Shown here: positions 44,933 to 54,152 of the stretch, one piece after another
How the letters are laid out: every line of letters starts with the position of its first letter
Position numbering within the stretch: the stretch's first letter is position 1
Assembly: GCA_943787365.1 (NCBI GenBank)
Contig: CALSMD010000006.1
Coordinates: forward strand, 447,984-511,983
Source: an uncultured Flavobacteriaceae bacterium
GTDB lineage: Bacteria > Bacteroidota > Bacteroidia > Flavobacteriales > Flavobacteriaceae
Reading direction: 5' to 3'
Length of the DNA stretch: 64,000 bases
Made by a program: the position numbers and the translations under genes
The notes under the pieces: model-generated
The model's input: the letters and a program-made list of their open reading frames with translations, nothing else
Databases searched by the model: none
Told to the model about the DNA's origin: nothing

Positions 44933-46120
44933 ATGAAAACAATCCAGAATGTAAATTTTAAAAATTCAAAAGCACTCATACGGGTAGATTTTAATGTCCC
45001 TTTAAATGCTCAATTCGAAGTTACCGATGACACTCGAATTGTTTCAGCAAAACCAACAATTTTAAAGGTTTTGGAAGATGGAGGGAGTTGTATTTTAATG
45101 TCTCATTTGGGACGACCAAAAGCGCAAGAGCCTGAATTTTCATTACGTCATATTGTAAGTGCTCTTGAAACAATTTTAGGAGTTCAGGTTTTGTTCTCGA
45201 GTAATTGTATAGGGGAGGATGCTCAGAAAGCCTCTGACAACCTCAAACCAGGTCAAGTCCTTTTATTAGAAAACTTAAGATATCACTCTGAAGAAACAAA
45301 AGGGGACCTTGGTTTCGCAGAAGCACTTTCTAAGTTGGGCGACTTTTATATTAATGACGCTTTTGGAACGGCGCACAGAGCCCATGCTTCAACAACCATA
45401 ATTGCTCAGTTTTTTCCAGAAAACAAGTGTTTTGGAAGTTTGCTTGCTCAAGAAATTGAAAGTATTGACAAAGTAATGCAAACAGGAGAAAAGCCTGTTT
45501 TGGCAATTTTGGGAGGCGCTAAAGTTTCTTCAAAAATTACAATTATAGATAATATTTTAGATAAAGTAGATCATTTGATTATTGGAGGCGGAATGACATT
45601 TACATTTGTTAAAGCATTAGGCGGTTATGTTGGAGACTCTATTTGTGAGGATGATAAAATGGATTTGGCGCTTGAAATTCTTGAAAAAGCAAAACAAAAA
45701 AATGTTCAAATCCACATTCCTGTAGATGTTTTGGCAGCCGATGATTTTAGCAATGAGGCAAACACTCAAATTGTAGATGTTAGAGCCATTCCAGAAAACT
45801 GGCAAGGCTTAGATTGTGGTCCAAAATCAAAAGCGATATTTCATGAAGTTGTTCAAAAATGTAAAACTATTTTATGGAACGGCCCCTTAGGTGTTTTTGA
45901 AATGGAAACATTTTCTACCGGCACAAAAGCATTAGGAGATTCTATTGCGGAAGCAACTAAAAACGGTGCGTTTTCACTTGTTGGTGGGGGCGACTCTGTA
46001 GCAGCTGTTAAGCAGTTTGGTTTTGAAAACAAAGTGAGCTATGTAAGTACTGGAGGTGGTGCCATGCTTGAAAGTTTAGAAGGAAAAATCCTTCCTGGGA
46101 TAGCGGCTATTTCTGAGTAA
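44933..46120 (+). CDS. pgk: Phosphoglycerate kinase
   Basis: Pgk transfers phosphate from 1,3-bisphosphoglycerate to ADP in glycolysis. The 395-residue protein is full length. It has the family signature LIRVDFNVPLNAQFEVTDDT (about residues 15-34), the conserved MSHLGRPK and NDAFGTAHRAHAS. The nucleotide-binding C-terminal part carries LGGAKVSSKI and GGGDSVAAVKQFG. A TACCTTTG -7 element (44890-44897) lies 35 bp before the ATG without a clear -33 partner. Confidence 0.97.
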   Translation: MKTIQNVNFKNSKALIRVDFNVPLNAQFEVTDDTRIVSAKPTILKVLEDGGSCILMSHLGRPKAQEPEFSLRHIVSALETILGVQVLFSSNCIGEDAQKASDNLKPGQVLLLENLRYHSEETKGDLGFAEALSKLGDFYINDAFGTAHRAHASTTIIAQFFPENKCFGSLLAQEIESIDKVMQTGEKPVLAILGGAKVSSKITIIDNILDKVDHLIIGGGMTFTFVKALGGYVGDSICEDDKMDLALEILEKAKQKNVQIHIPVDVLAADDFSNEANTQIVDVRAIPENWQGLDCGPKSKAIFHEVVQKCKTILWNGPLGVFEMETFSTGTKALGDSIAEATKNGAFSLVGGGDSVAAVKQFGFENKVSYVSTGGGAMLESLEGKILPGIAAISE

Positions 46121-46173
46121 GTTTAGCGAAGCATACGCGATTATGATATTAATAGGAACAATGGTTGTATAGA

Positions 46174-47658
46174 ATGAAATTAAGAGTTTTTTTATCTTTT
46201 TGTCTATTGAGCAGTGTTCTTATGCACAGTCAAAGCATTGACAGCTTGACCTTAGTTCCTGCTCCAGCGATTGACTCTGTTTCTTTGCGTCTTAAAAGCG
46301 TACAGAAAATGGAAGCACGCTGGTATAATGAAGCCTATAATAATTCGTTATATGACACGCTAATACCTGTTGTTTCCAACGATTCTTATGACGCAATTTA
46401 TTATCCAGAGTTACCAACGGATACACTCAAAAAAAGATTGGCAATTCTCGACGCCAAAACGCCTTTCAATATAGCATACAACCCCGCTTTAGAAAGCGTT
46501 ATAAAGCGCTATTTAAAGAGCCGCAAACGTTCTACGGAAACATTAATAAATCGCAGTCAGTACTATTTTCCAATGTTTGAAGAAGTTTTGGACAAACACA
46601 ACCTTCCATTAGAAATTAAATATTTGGCTGTTGTTGAATCGGCTTTAAAACCGCGGGCAAAATCACGAGTAGGAGCCACAGGGCTTTGGCAGTTTATGTT
46701 TGCTACAGGCAAGCAATACGGGCTTGAAGTAAGTAGTTATGTCGATGAGCGTTGCGACCCTTTACGGTCAACCAATGCTGCTGCTAAATACTTGGCGTCG
46801 TTGTATAAAACATTTGGAGATTGGGATCTTGCTTTAGCAGCGTATAATTCGGGACCAGGAAATGTTACAAAAGCAATTCGACGTTCTGGGGGCTATCAAA
46901 ATTATTGGAACATCCGACCGTTTCTACCAAGTGAAACCGCAGGGTATCTCCCTGCTTTTTTAGCAACGTTTTATCTTTTTGAATATGCAGATGCACATGG
47001 ATTTCAACTTGAAAAAAATCAACTTCCAATCATTGCAACCGATACCATTCACATCAAACAAATGATCTCTTTGGATCAGGTTGCAGAGCTTACAGACACC
47101 AAAATTGAAACACTTCAACACTTAAACCCCTCTTATAAGTTAGATATAATTCCTGTTTTGGACACTAAAACCTACGCACTTAGGCTTCCGCTTACCAAAA
47201 TCGGAGATTTTGTTCAAAATGAAACACAAATTTATGCAACTGCTAAAGCTGAATTTGAATCGCGAGAGAAACCTTTGCCTCAATTTTTTGAAATTGATTC
47301 TAAAATTAGATATAAAGTTAAATCGGGGGATTATTTAGGAAAAATTGCACGAAAATTCAGCGTTAGAGTGAGTCAAATTAAGAAATGGAATGGACTCCGA
47401 ACAAATGATTTAAAAATAGGGCAACGACTGACAATTTATTCTCGAAACCCAACCGCTTATAGTTTTAATAACTCAACTACTGCATCCAAAAAAACTCAAA
47501 AGAACTCTAGTAAATCGACTTATTTAGTGAAACCTGGCGATTCTTTATGGAGTATTTCAAATAAATTAACAGGAATTTCTGTCCAAAACCTTAAAGAATG
47601 GAATGATATTTGGGACAATCATTTAAAACCAGGGATGACCTTGATTATTTCTAATTAA
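46174..47658 (+). CDS. Membrane-bound lytic transglycosylase with two LysM domains (MltD-like)
   Basis: The protein has about 494 residues and a signal peptide (about 1-20). An SLT lytic transglycosylase domain covers about 125-255 (VVESALKPRAKSRVGATGLW, with the catalytic glutamate, then ALAAYNSGPGNV). Two C-terminal LysM domains lie at about 385-430 (YKVKSGDYLGKIARKFSVRV) and 447-490 (YLVKPGDSLWSIS). It cleaves peptidoglycan glycan strands in the periplasm. The ATG at 46174 (MKLRVFLSF) gives a clean signal peptide; a TTG at 46165 is not needed. It is followed after 12 bp by the DUF4837 gene. Confidence 0.9.
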   Translation: MKLRVFLSFCLLSSVLMHSQSIDSLTLVPAPAIDSVSLRLKSVQKMEARWYNEAYNNSLYDTLIPVVSNDSYDAIYYPELPTDTLKKRLAILDAKTPFNIAYNPALESVIKRYLKSRKRSTETLINRSQYYFPMFEEVLDKHNLPLEIKYLAVVESALKPRAKSRVGATGLWQFMFATGKQYGLEVSSYVDERCDPLRSTNAAAKYLASLYKTFGDWDLALAAYNSGPGNVTKAIRRSGGYQNYWNIRPFLPSETAGYLPAFLATFYLFEYADAHGFQLEKNQLPIIATDTIHIKQMISLDQVAELTDTKIETLQHLNPSYKLDIIPVLDTKTYALRLPLTKIGDFVQNETQIYATAKAEFESREKPLPQFFEIDSKIRYKVKSGDYLGKIARKFSVRVSQIKKWNGLRTNDLKIGQRLTIYSRNPTAYSFNNSTTASKKTQKNSSKSTYLVKPGDSLWSISNKLTGISVQNLKEWNDIWDNHLKPGMTLIISN

Positions 47659-47670
47659 AAAACCAACTCA

Positions 47671-48648
47671 ATGAGACTTTATCTAAAAGCGTTATGTTTA
47701 GTATTCCTTTTATCTGCTTGTGAGGACTCTAACTCTAAAAAAGTATATAAACCACAGTCCTCAGGAAACATCAATGATTTATCTGTGGTAATTGATAATG
47801 ATTTATGGGAATCCTCGGTTGGTGAGGCGATTCGATCTACAGTTGGAGCGCCTTTGTATGGGTTGCCTCAAGACGAACCTCAATTTTCAATACGACAAAT
47901 TTCCTCTTCAGTTTTTACAGGGTTTGTAAAAAACTCACGTCTTGTTTTAAAGGTAAAGAAAGGGGTTGCTGCCGCTACAAAATTTTATAAAGATCCCTAT
48001 GCGTCGCCTCAACGGATGGTTACGGTGAGTGGGATGACGAACCAAGAAATTACGGATCAATTTATAACTAATCAAGATAAAATCGTCCAGACGTTTAAAA
48101 CGCAAGAGATCCAAGAAAAGCAACGTCGAACAAAAAAAACATTGTTTAATTCTACAGCAATTACCAAGCAGTTTGGGATTAACATTCAGTTTTCATCGCT
48201 TTATCGCATTGCCAACCAAGTAGATAATTTTTGCTGGATCCGAAGAGATATTAAAACAGGGATAGTAAATTTGTTGCTATATTCACTTCCTTATGATGAT
48301 ACCCTTACAAAAGAAGCACTTGCAAAACGAGTGATTACAGTGCGGGATTCGATTGGAAAACGATACATTCCAGGACCGGTAGATGGGAGTTATATGACAA
48401 CAGAAAAGGCATATACCCCATTTTTTGCTGACACCAAAATATCGAATTTAACGAGTTTTGAAACAAAAAGTATTTGGCAAGTGAAGGACGCTTTTATGTC
48501 GGGCCCATTTATAAACTATTGGATAGAAGACAAAGTAAACAATCGCTACTTGATTGTAGAAGGCTTTGTGTTTGCGCCCTCCCTTGGAAAACGCGATTAT
48601 ATCTTTGAATTAGAGGCAATTATACGGTCGATAATTATAAAACAATAA
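47671..48648 (+). CDS. DUF4837 family lipoprotein
   Basis: The 325-residue protein has a lipoprotein signal (ALCLVFLLSACEDS, cysteine near residue 17). A body follows with the DUF4837 pattern: an early LSVVIDNDLWESSVGEAIR segment, QPQF-like turns, TEKAYTPFF and a C-terminal RYLIVEGFVFAP. The family is restricted to Bacteroidota and has no known function. It probably sits at the envelope and is transcribed with the MltD-like gene 12 bp upstream. Confidence 0.82.
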   Translation: MRLYLKALCLVFLLSACEDSNSKKVYKPQSSGNINDLSVVIDNDLWESSVGEAIRSTVGAPLYGLPQDEPQFSIRQISSSVFTGFVKNSRLVLKVKKGVAAATKFYKDPYASPQRMVTVSGMTNQEITDQFITNQDKIVQTFKTQEIQEKQRRTKKTLFNSTAITKQFGINIQFSSLYRIANQVDNFCWIRRDIKTGIVNLLLYSLPYDDTLTKEALAKRVITVRDSIGKRYIPGPVDGSYMTTEKAYTPFFADTKISNLTSFETKSIWQVKDAFMSGPFINYWIEDKVNNRYLIVEGFVFAPSLGKRDYIFELEAIIRSIIIKQ

Positions 48649-48671
48649 ACCCCAGCTGCGCCAGGATTTAG

Positions 48672-48857
48672 TTAGTCTTTATTATCTTCAGTGTCTTTTG
48701 TTTCTTCTTTACTGGCTTTTTTGAATTCTTTGATTCCACCTCCTAAGCCTTTCATAAGTTCAGGGATTTTTTTGCCGCCAAACAACAAAAGAACGACAAC
48801 CACAATTAAAATAATTTGTGGAGCTCCAATAGCTAAGGGTAACATATATATGCTCAT
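48672..48857 (-). CDS. tatA: Sec-independent translocase TatA/E
   Basis: The 61-residue protein has one N-terminal membrane helix (about 14-26, [13 protein letters not shown]) followed at once by the hallmark [20 protein letters not shown] amphipathic helix. A charged tail ends in Glu, Asp and Lys. TatA forms the export pore for folded proteins with TatC, which is not in this window. It is the only minus-strand gene in this run. A TAACTTTG -7-like box (minus strand, 48879-48886) lies 21 bp upstream. Confidence 0.93.
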   Translation of the reverse strand: MSIYMLPLAIGAPQIILIVVVVLLLFGGKKIPELMKGLGGGIKEFKKASKEETKDTEDNKD

Positions 48858-48978
48858 GATGTTATAAGTTTTAGATTACAAAGTTAATAATTATCCTTTA
48901 AATAACGAGTTATTTCAAACTTTAGTCCGCTTTAAACAATGGAATCGCTTAATTTTTAATTAATTTTGTCTTAATACA

Positions 48979-49845
48979 ATGACAAGAAAAAAAATAAATA
49001 AAAAAAAGCTTAAAAAAAAGCTGCTTCATAAATACCGCTTAGTGGTGTTAAATGAAGACACTTTTGAAGAACGAATAGCGTTTAAGCTCACACGTCTTAA
49101 CGTTTTTGTTTTGGGCTCTTTAATTGCAATTTTATTGGTGGCGATCACCACCGTTTTTATTGCGTTTACACCTGTTCGCGAATACATTCCTGGCTATTCT
49201 TCAACAGCACTTCAAAAGCAAGCTTTGGAGCTCGACTCTAAAACAGATTCTTTATTGGAAGTGATTACAATGAATGACGCCTATATTAACTCTGTTAAAA
49301 GCGTATTGCGTGGAGAGGTTAGTGCAGTTGTTATAAATAAAGATTCTATTTTTAAAGCCGCTCAAGCAGATACAGATATTTTAGACTTAAACCCTTCAAA
49401 AGCAGATTCAATTTTGAGAGCGAAGGTGAGTAATGAGGATAAATATAATTTATTTGAAACCGCCACAGCGGTGAAAGATTTTGTGTTTTTTCCACCTGTA
49501 AACGGTTCTATAAGTGCTGGTTTTGACACAAAAGAAAAGCATTATGCAGTTGATATTGTCATTCCAAAAAACACCCCAGTAAAGGCTACCGCAGACGGAC
49601 GCGTTTTATTTGCTTCTTGGACTTCAGACGCCAGTTATGTGATCATTATAGATCATGGTGATGAATTGATTTCTGTATATAAGCACAATTCTTCTCTAAC
49701 GAAATCTCAAGGCGACTTTGTAAAATCTCGAGAAGTCATTGCTATATCTGGATCTTCAGGAGAGTTGAGTACAGGACCCCATTTACATTTTGAACTTTGG
49801 AACAATGGAATTCCTTTGAACCCTTCAACCTTTATTGACTTTTAA
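48979..49845 (+). CDS. M23 family metallopeptidase (membrane-anchored)
   Basis: The 288-residue protein has a very basic N-terminus, one membrane helix (about 43-65), a short helical region and a C-terminal LytM/M23 domain (about 170-288). Zinc ligands are visible in HYAVDIVIP (His-x3-Asp) and HLHFELW (His-x-His). It would cut or regulate cutting of peptidoglycan cross-links in the periplasm. A TAATTTTG -7 element (48961-48968) lies 11 bp before the ATG. A GH3-like gene follows 11 bp later. Confidence 0.88.
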   Translation: MTRKKINKKKLKKKLLHKYRLVVLNEDTFEERIAFKLTRLNVFVLGSLIAILLVAITTVFIAFTPVREYIPGYSSTALQKQALELDSKTDSLLEVITMNDAYINSVKSVLRGEVSAVVINKDSIFKAAQADTDILDLNPSKADSILRAKVSNEDKYNLFETATAVKDFVFFPPVNGSISAGFDTKEKHYAVDIVIPKNTPVKATADGRVLFASWTSDASYVIIIDHGDELISVYKHNSSLTKSQGDFVKSREVIAISGSSGELSTGPHLHFELWNNGIPLNPSTFIDF

Positions 49846-49856
49846 AACAATTTAAA

Positions 49857-51359
49857 ATGCCATCAATTAAATCGTTTGCTGCAAAATTGTATGCGACTAG
49901 AGTATATAATAAAATCAATAGATGGGCCTCCAACCCTATTGAGACTCAAGAGCGCGTTTTTCAATCGTTAATTTCTGACGCCTCTTCCACTCAATTTGGA
50001 AGGGATCATAATTTTAAAAATATATCCACACACGAAGATTTTGTAAAACAAGTTCCTGTGCGGGATTATGAAGCTTTGAGACCCTATGTTGAAAAAGTGG
50101 TTGCAGGCGAATCTGATATTTTATGGAAAGGCAGACCTTTGTACTTTGCGAAAACCTCGGGGACAACCTCAGGAGCTAAGTACATTCCAATCACAAAAGA
50201 AAGCATGCCAGGCCACATCGAAGCGGCCAAAAATGCTATTTTACTCTATATTCATCAAACGGGAAACACTAAAATTGTGAATGGAAAAATGATTTTCTTA
50301 CAAGGAAGTCCAGTTCTCGAGTCCAAAAATGGCATTCAACTTGGACGCTTGTCCGGAATTGTAGCACACTATGTGCCCAAATACCTTCAAAAAAATCGTC
50401 TTCCTTCATGGGAAACAAACTGTATAGAAGACTGGGAAACCAAAGTAAATACCATTGTTCAGGAGACTGTGAACGAGGATATGTCTGTAATTGCAGGGAT
50501 TCCGTCTTGGGTTCAGATGTATTTTGAAAAACTTATTGAAGAAAAAAAGCAAAAGGTCGGAGAGCTATTTAAAAACTTTGATCTTTTTATTTTTGGAGGT
50601 GTAAACTATGAGCCTTATCGTTCTAAATTTGAGAGTTTAATAGGAAGAAAAATAGACAGTGTGGAGCTTTATCCTGCCAGTGAAGGATTTTTTGCATTTC
50701 AAGACCGGCAAAATGAGCCTGGAATGCTGCTTCAATTAGACTCAGGAATGTTCTACGAATTTATAGTTGCAGACACTTTTTTTGAGGCTTCTCCTACTCG
50801 ATTGACTTTAAAAGATGTTAAAATCGGCGTAAACTATGTCATTATTATATCAACGAATGCAGGCCTTTGGGCTTATAATATTGGGGATACGGTACAATTT
50901 ACTTCATTAGCCCCTTTTAGGGTGATTGTCAGTGGACGCATTAAACATTTTATTTCTGCATTTGGCGAACACGTCATCGCAAAAGAAGTTGAACATGCGC
51001 TTTTAAGTGCTTTAAAAACAACTGAAGTAAGCGTGAGTGAATTTACAGTTGCACCTCAAATCGAGCCTTTAGAAGGGCTGCCGTATCATGAATGGTTTAT
51101 TGAATTTGAAAATTCACCTTCAAATATTGAGGACTTCGCTACTCAAATTGATGCCGCTTTGCAAAGCCAAAACAGTTACTATTTGGATTTGATACAAGGA
51201 AAAGTATTGCAGCCTTTAAAAATTACACCCGTTCAAAAGGGAGGCTTTCAAAATTACATGAAAACCATAGGGAAGTTGGGAGGACAAAACAAAACGCCTC
51301 GATTATCTAATGATCGAAAAATCGCAGATGTTTTGACACAAAATATTCAGGTTAAATAA
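49857..51359 (+). CDS. GH3-family acyl-adenylate-forming protein
   Basis: The 500-residue protein matches the GH3 auxin-responsive promoter family, relatives of plant acid-amido synthetases in the acyl-adenylating superfamily. The ATP-phosphate loop is FAKTSGTTSGAKYIPIT (about residues 98-114). It is followed by FGGVNYEPYRSKF and ELYPASEGFFAFQD, and a C-terminal lobe contains VSGRIKHFISAFGEH. The substrate in Bacteroidota is unknown; conjugation of an amino acid to a carboxylic acid would fit. It lies between an M23 peptidase and a DUF6909-like gene in a conserved-looking run. Confidence 0.85.
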   Translation: MPSIKSFAAKLYATRVYNKINRWASNPIETQERVFQSLISDASSTQFGRDHNFKNISTHEDFVKQVPVRDYEALRPYVEKVVAGESDILWKGRPLYFAKTSGTTSGAKYIPITKESMPGHIEAAKNAILLYIHQTGNTKIVNGKMIFLQGSPVLESKNGIQLGRLSGIVAHYVPKYLQKNRLPSWETNCIEDWETKVNTIVQETVNEDMSVIAGIPSWVQMYFEKLIEEKKQKVGELFKNFDLFIFGGVNYEPYRSKFESLIGRKIDSVELYPASEGFFAFQDRQNEPGMLLQLDSGMFYEFIVADTFFEASPTRLTLKDVKIGVNYVIIISTNAGLWAYNIGDTVQFTSLAPFRVIVSGRIKHFISAFGEHVIAKEVEHALLSALKTTEVSVSEFTVAPQIEPLEGLPYHEWFIEFENSPSNIEDFATQIDAALQSQNSYYLDLIQGKVLQPLKITPVQKGGFQNYMKTIGKLGGQNKTPRLSNDRKIADVLTQNIQVK

Positions 51360-51377
51360 TGTATATTTGTAGTACTT

Positions 51378-53063
51378 ATGCAAAAATCTCAAATTAAAAA
51401 TAGAAAACGTACTCGCGCACAAGAGAGTTCTCATGCCATAGAGCGTATGTACTTGACGATGAGGCATTTATTTAATAGGGGGTTTTATAAACCAATGGGT
51501 GTTTCTGGAGAAACTTTGCGCCAAGCATTACTGCAATTACGTCCTGAAATTTATGGTTCTATTGGCGACGACAAAACAGAGTTAGAAGGCCTGCTTTATG
51601 TAGTTGACCGATTGCCTGTTGGGATTGAAGAGTGTATTTTGATAAATTTAACGAGTGCTGAAGGTTTTGGGGATTCTCATTTTGAGGTCATCGTGCCTTC
51701 CAAAAGGCGTCGAAATTGTTATCGAATTGATTTTGAGCAAATGAACATCGAAATTACTCGAGGGCGTTCGGAAATTTATGATATTTTGACGCATCTAACG
51801 TTTATGTTTATTGAGTCTCATAAAATTGCAAATCGTGTAGTTATAGACGATAAAGGCACCACGACAAGAGATTGGATAAAGTTAGAATCTGCTGTGCTTT
51901 CTAAGAAAAAATTGAGTCAAAAAGAGCGTGAGCTGGCAATTACCCATACAGGGAATATTTTGGGCCGAACTTTTGAAGAAATTGTGGAGGTTTATGATCA
52001 GTTTTCAACACCAAAACAACCGAATCATTTCTTGCACCTGATTTATTGGTTAGGAAAGCGCGCAATTGAAGAAATTGTAGACAATTCAAAACGAACAATT
52101 AGTTTTAGCCCTGTTTTAAGAGAACGATTGGGGCATCATATTCACGGAGAGGCATGGGCAACTACAATAAAAGAGACCCTTCAGAAGCATCAATTAATCA
52201 ACCGGACAATTCATGTGATTTCCGCAAACCTACACAGTGTTATGAATACGCTTCACGCGTCAAAAGCACTAAAAGATTTATGCGCTAAGCAGGATATTTT
52301 TACAGTATATGACTTGTTGAGTAAAGAAGAAAATAAGATACTACGCAATAAAACTAAGCAAGTTGCGTTGCAAGAAGGCATGATTTTCATAGAAGATAAA
52401 TCCGGAACCAACATAGATGTTCAAATCTTTGATTCCTCTAAGATTGATTTCTCTCATACAGAATTTGAGTTTGATTCTAAAAAGGAAGCACCCGTAATTA
52501 TCGTTATGGATTATGCTTTTGGAGAACAAGCTTATGAGACGATAGATGAATTATTAAAGCCGTTTAAAACAGCAGAAAAGAAGATCCATCTGAATGTTGA
52601 TTCGATTTCGGTAATGGGAAAAGCAGGTATTTTAGAAGGGTCTAAAGGCGATATTATGATTCCATCGGCACATATATTTGAAGGAACAGCAGATAACTAT
52701 CCTTTTAAAAACGAGTTAACGCTTAAAGATTTTGACACGAAAGATATAAAAACTTTTGAAGGTACAATGGTGACTGTATTGGGCACATCACTTCAAAATA
52801 AGGACCTTCTAAAGTTTTTCCATGATTCGACGTGGAATGTTATTGGGCTAGAGATGGAAGGCGCCCATTATCAAAAAGCAATTCAATCGGCATCAAAGGT
52901 TCGTCACAGTATCAATCCCAATGTAAAGGTTCGATACGCTTATTATGCAAGTGATAATCCCCTTGAAACAGGTAGTACTTTAGCGTCTGGAGGACTCGGT
53001 TCAAGCGGCGTAAAGCCAACTTATTTAATTACGAAACAAATTTTAAATCAGATATTTAATTAA
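51378..53063 (+). CDS. DUF6909-like protein with nucleoside-phosphorylase-like C-terminus
   Basis: The 561-residue soluble protein resembles what I recall as the DUF6909 family of Bacteroidota. The N-terminal ~380 residues are mostly helical with no motif I recognise. The C-terminal part (about 390-561) has segments like purine nucleoside phosphorylase folds: VIIVMDYAFGEQAYE, MVTVLGTSLQNK, GLEMEGAHYQKAI (the ME-G motif contacts the ribose in that superfamily) and YYASDNPLETGSTLA. So nucleoside or nucleotide cleavage or binding is possible, but this is inference. A TATATTTG -7-like box lies 9 bp before the ATG. The Wzz-like gene follows after 9 bp. Confidence 0.7.
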   Translation: MQKSQIKNRKRTRAQESSHAIERMYLTMRHLFNRGFYKPMGVSGETLRQALLQLRPEIYGSIGDDKTELEGLLYVVDRLPVGIEECILINLTSAEGFGDSHFEVIVPSKRRRNCYRIDFEQMNIEITRGRSEIYDILTHLTFMFIESHKIANRVVIDDKGTTTRDWIKLESAVLSKKKLSQKERELAITHTGNILGRTFEEIVEVYDQFSTPKQPNHFLHLIYWLGKRAIEEIVDNSKRTISFSPVLRERLGHHIHGEAWATTIKETLQKHQLINRTIHVISANLHSVMNTLHASKALKDLCAKQDIFTVYDLLSKEENKILRNKTKQVALQEGMIFIEDKSGTNIDVQIFDSSKIDFSHTEFEFDSKKEAPVIIVMDYAFGEQAYETIDELLKPFKTAEKKIHLNVDSISVMGKAGILEGSKGDIMIPSAHIFEGTADNYPFKNELTLKDFDTKDIKTFEGTMVTVLGTSLQNKDLLKFFHDSTWNVIGLEMEGAHYQKAIQSASKVRHSINPNVKVRYAYYASDNPLETGSTLASGGLGSSGVKPTYLITKQILNQIFN

Positions 53064-53072
53064 TAATACATT

Positions 53073-54152
53073 ATGAGCACTAATTCTAATACTCCCAACA
53101 ATTCTGAAGAAGTTGATTTAGGACAACTTTTTAAGCTAATCGGAAATGTTTTTGATCGTTTCTTTAATTTTATTGGTAGGATTTTTAATAACCTTTTTTT
53201 AGCATTTATATGGGTTATTTTATTTACAAAAAAACGAATCATCATTCTTGCTTTGGTGACGGCTTTTGGACTTATATTAGGGGCTCTTAGTCAAAAAACA
53301 GCAATTCCTAAATACGAGTCCTCTGTGACAGTGGTGCAAAATTATCCAACGGGAGAGAACCTTTACAGCTCTGTAGGTTACTACAATGATTTGTTAAGAC
53401 AACAAGATTACGAAACCCTTGGAGCAGTTTTGGACTTAGACCTCGAAAAAACGAAATCTATTTTAGAGTTCAATGTAGAGCCAGTGATTAGTGAAAACAA
53501 CAAGCTCGTTGCATTTGATAAATACATAAATCAATTAGATTCTTTGGCAGCATCTAAAATTGAATATGAAGATTTCCTGGTTAACAATGAAGATTACACT
53601 CATAAATATCAGCAAATTAGAATCGAGTCTTCAGAGCGAAATAGTTTTAAATCTGTTTTTGAAAACATTGTTAAGTCGATTAATTCAAATCCCTTTTTCG
53701 TAAACGAACAGCGTAAAGATATAGTAGAGCTCACTCAAATAAAAACGTCTTTAGAGAAGGCTTTGGACGAATCAAAAACACTTCAAGAGACTTATAAGAA
53801 AGTTCTAGAGCAAGGCATAGATTCTGACCAAGCTAAATCTTCTGAAATTGGAATTACTTTTGAAGGTTCTAGTGAAGTTGAAAAAACTAAGGAATTTGAT
53901 TTATACCTAAGCGATTTAGAATTGAGAACACAATTGGTACAAATAGAAAGGGATCTTTTAGACAAGCAATACATCGTTGAAATGATTTCAAACAAACAGG
54001 ATTCAGGGTCTGCAAGCACTACAAAAACACTTTTAGAAATAGAAATGAGTCCAGCCATTTATTATGGAATTTTATCATTTTTGGCCACGTTTGGTATTTT
54101 ATTAGGGATAGAATTTTTAAGGTTTACAGATAAATACAAGACAAAAGTATGA
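53073..54152 (+). CDS. Wzz-like polysaccharide chain-length determinant
   Basis: The 359-residue protein has an N-terminal cytoplasmic part, a membrane helix (about 57-75, IIILALVTAFGLILGALSQ) and a mainly helical periplasmic region. A second membrane helix lies near the C-terminus (about 327-347, YYGILSFLATFGILLGIEFL). This two-helix layout is that of Wzz / chain-length determinant proteins, which set O-antigen or capsule length. It opens the polysaccharide locus and overlaps rfbB by four bases (ATGA). Confidence 0.8.
   Translation: MSTNSNTPNNSEEVDLGQLFKLIGNVFDRFFNFIGRIFNNLFLAFIWVILFTKKRIIILALVTAFGLILGALSQKTAIPKYESSVTVVQNYPTGENLYSSVGYYNDLLRQQDYETLGAVLDLDLEKTKSILEFNVEPVISENNKLVAFDKYINQLDSLAASKIEYEDFLVNNEDYTHKYQQIRIESSERNSFKSVFENIVKSINSNPFFVNEQRKDIVELTQIKTSLEKALDESKTLQETYKKVLEQGIDSDQAKSSEIGITFEGSSEVEKTKEFDLYLSDLELRTQLVQIERDLLDKQYIVEMISNKQDSGSASTTKTLLEIEMSPAIYYGILSFLATFGILLGIEFLRFTDKYKTKV

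Noticed and set aside
44791-44979. Minus-strand ORF upstream of pgk
   Set aside because: It overlaps the pgk start and its promoter region and has no conserved-looking features.
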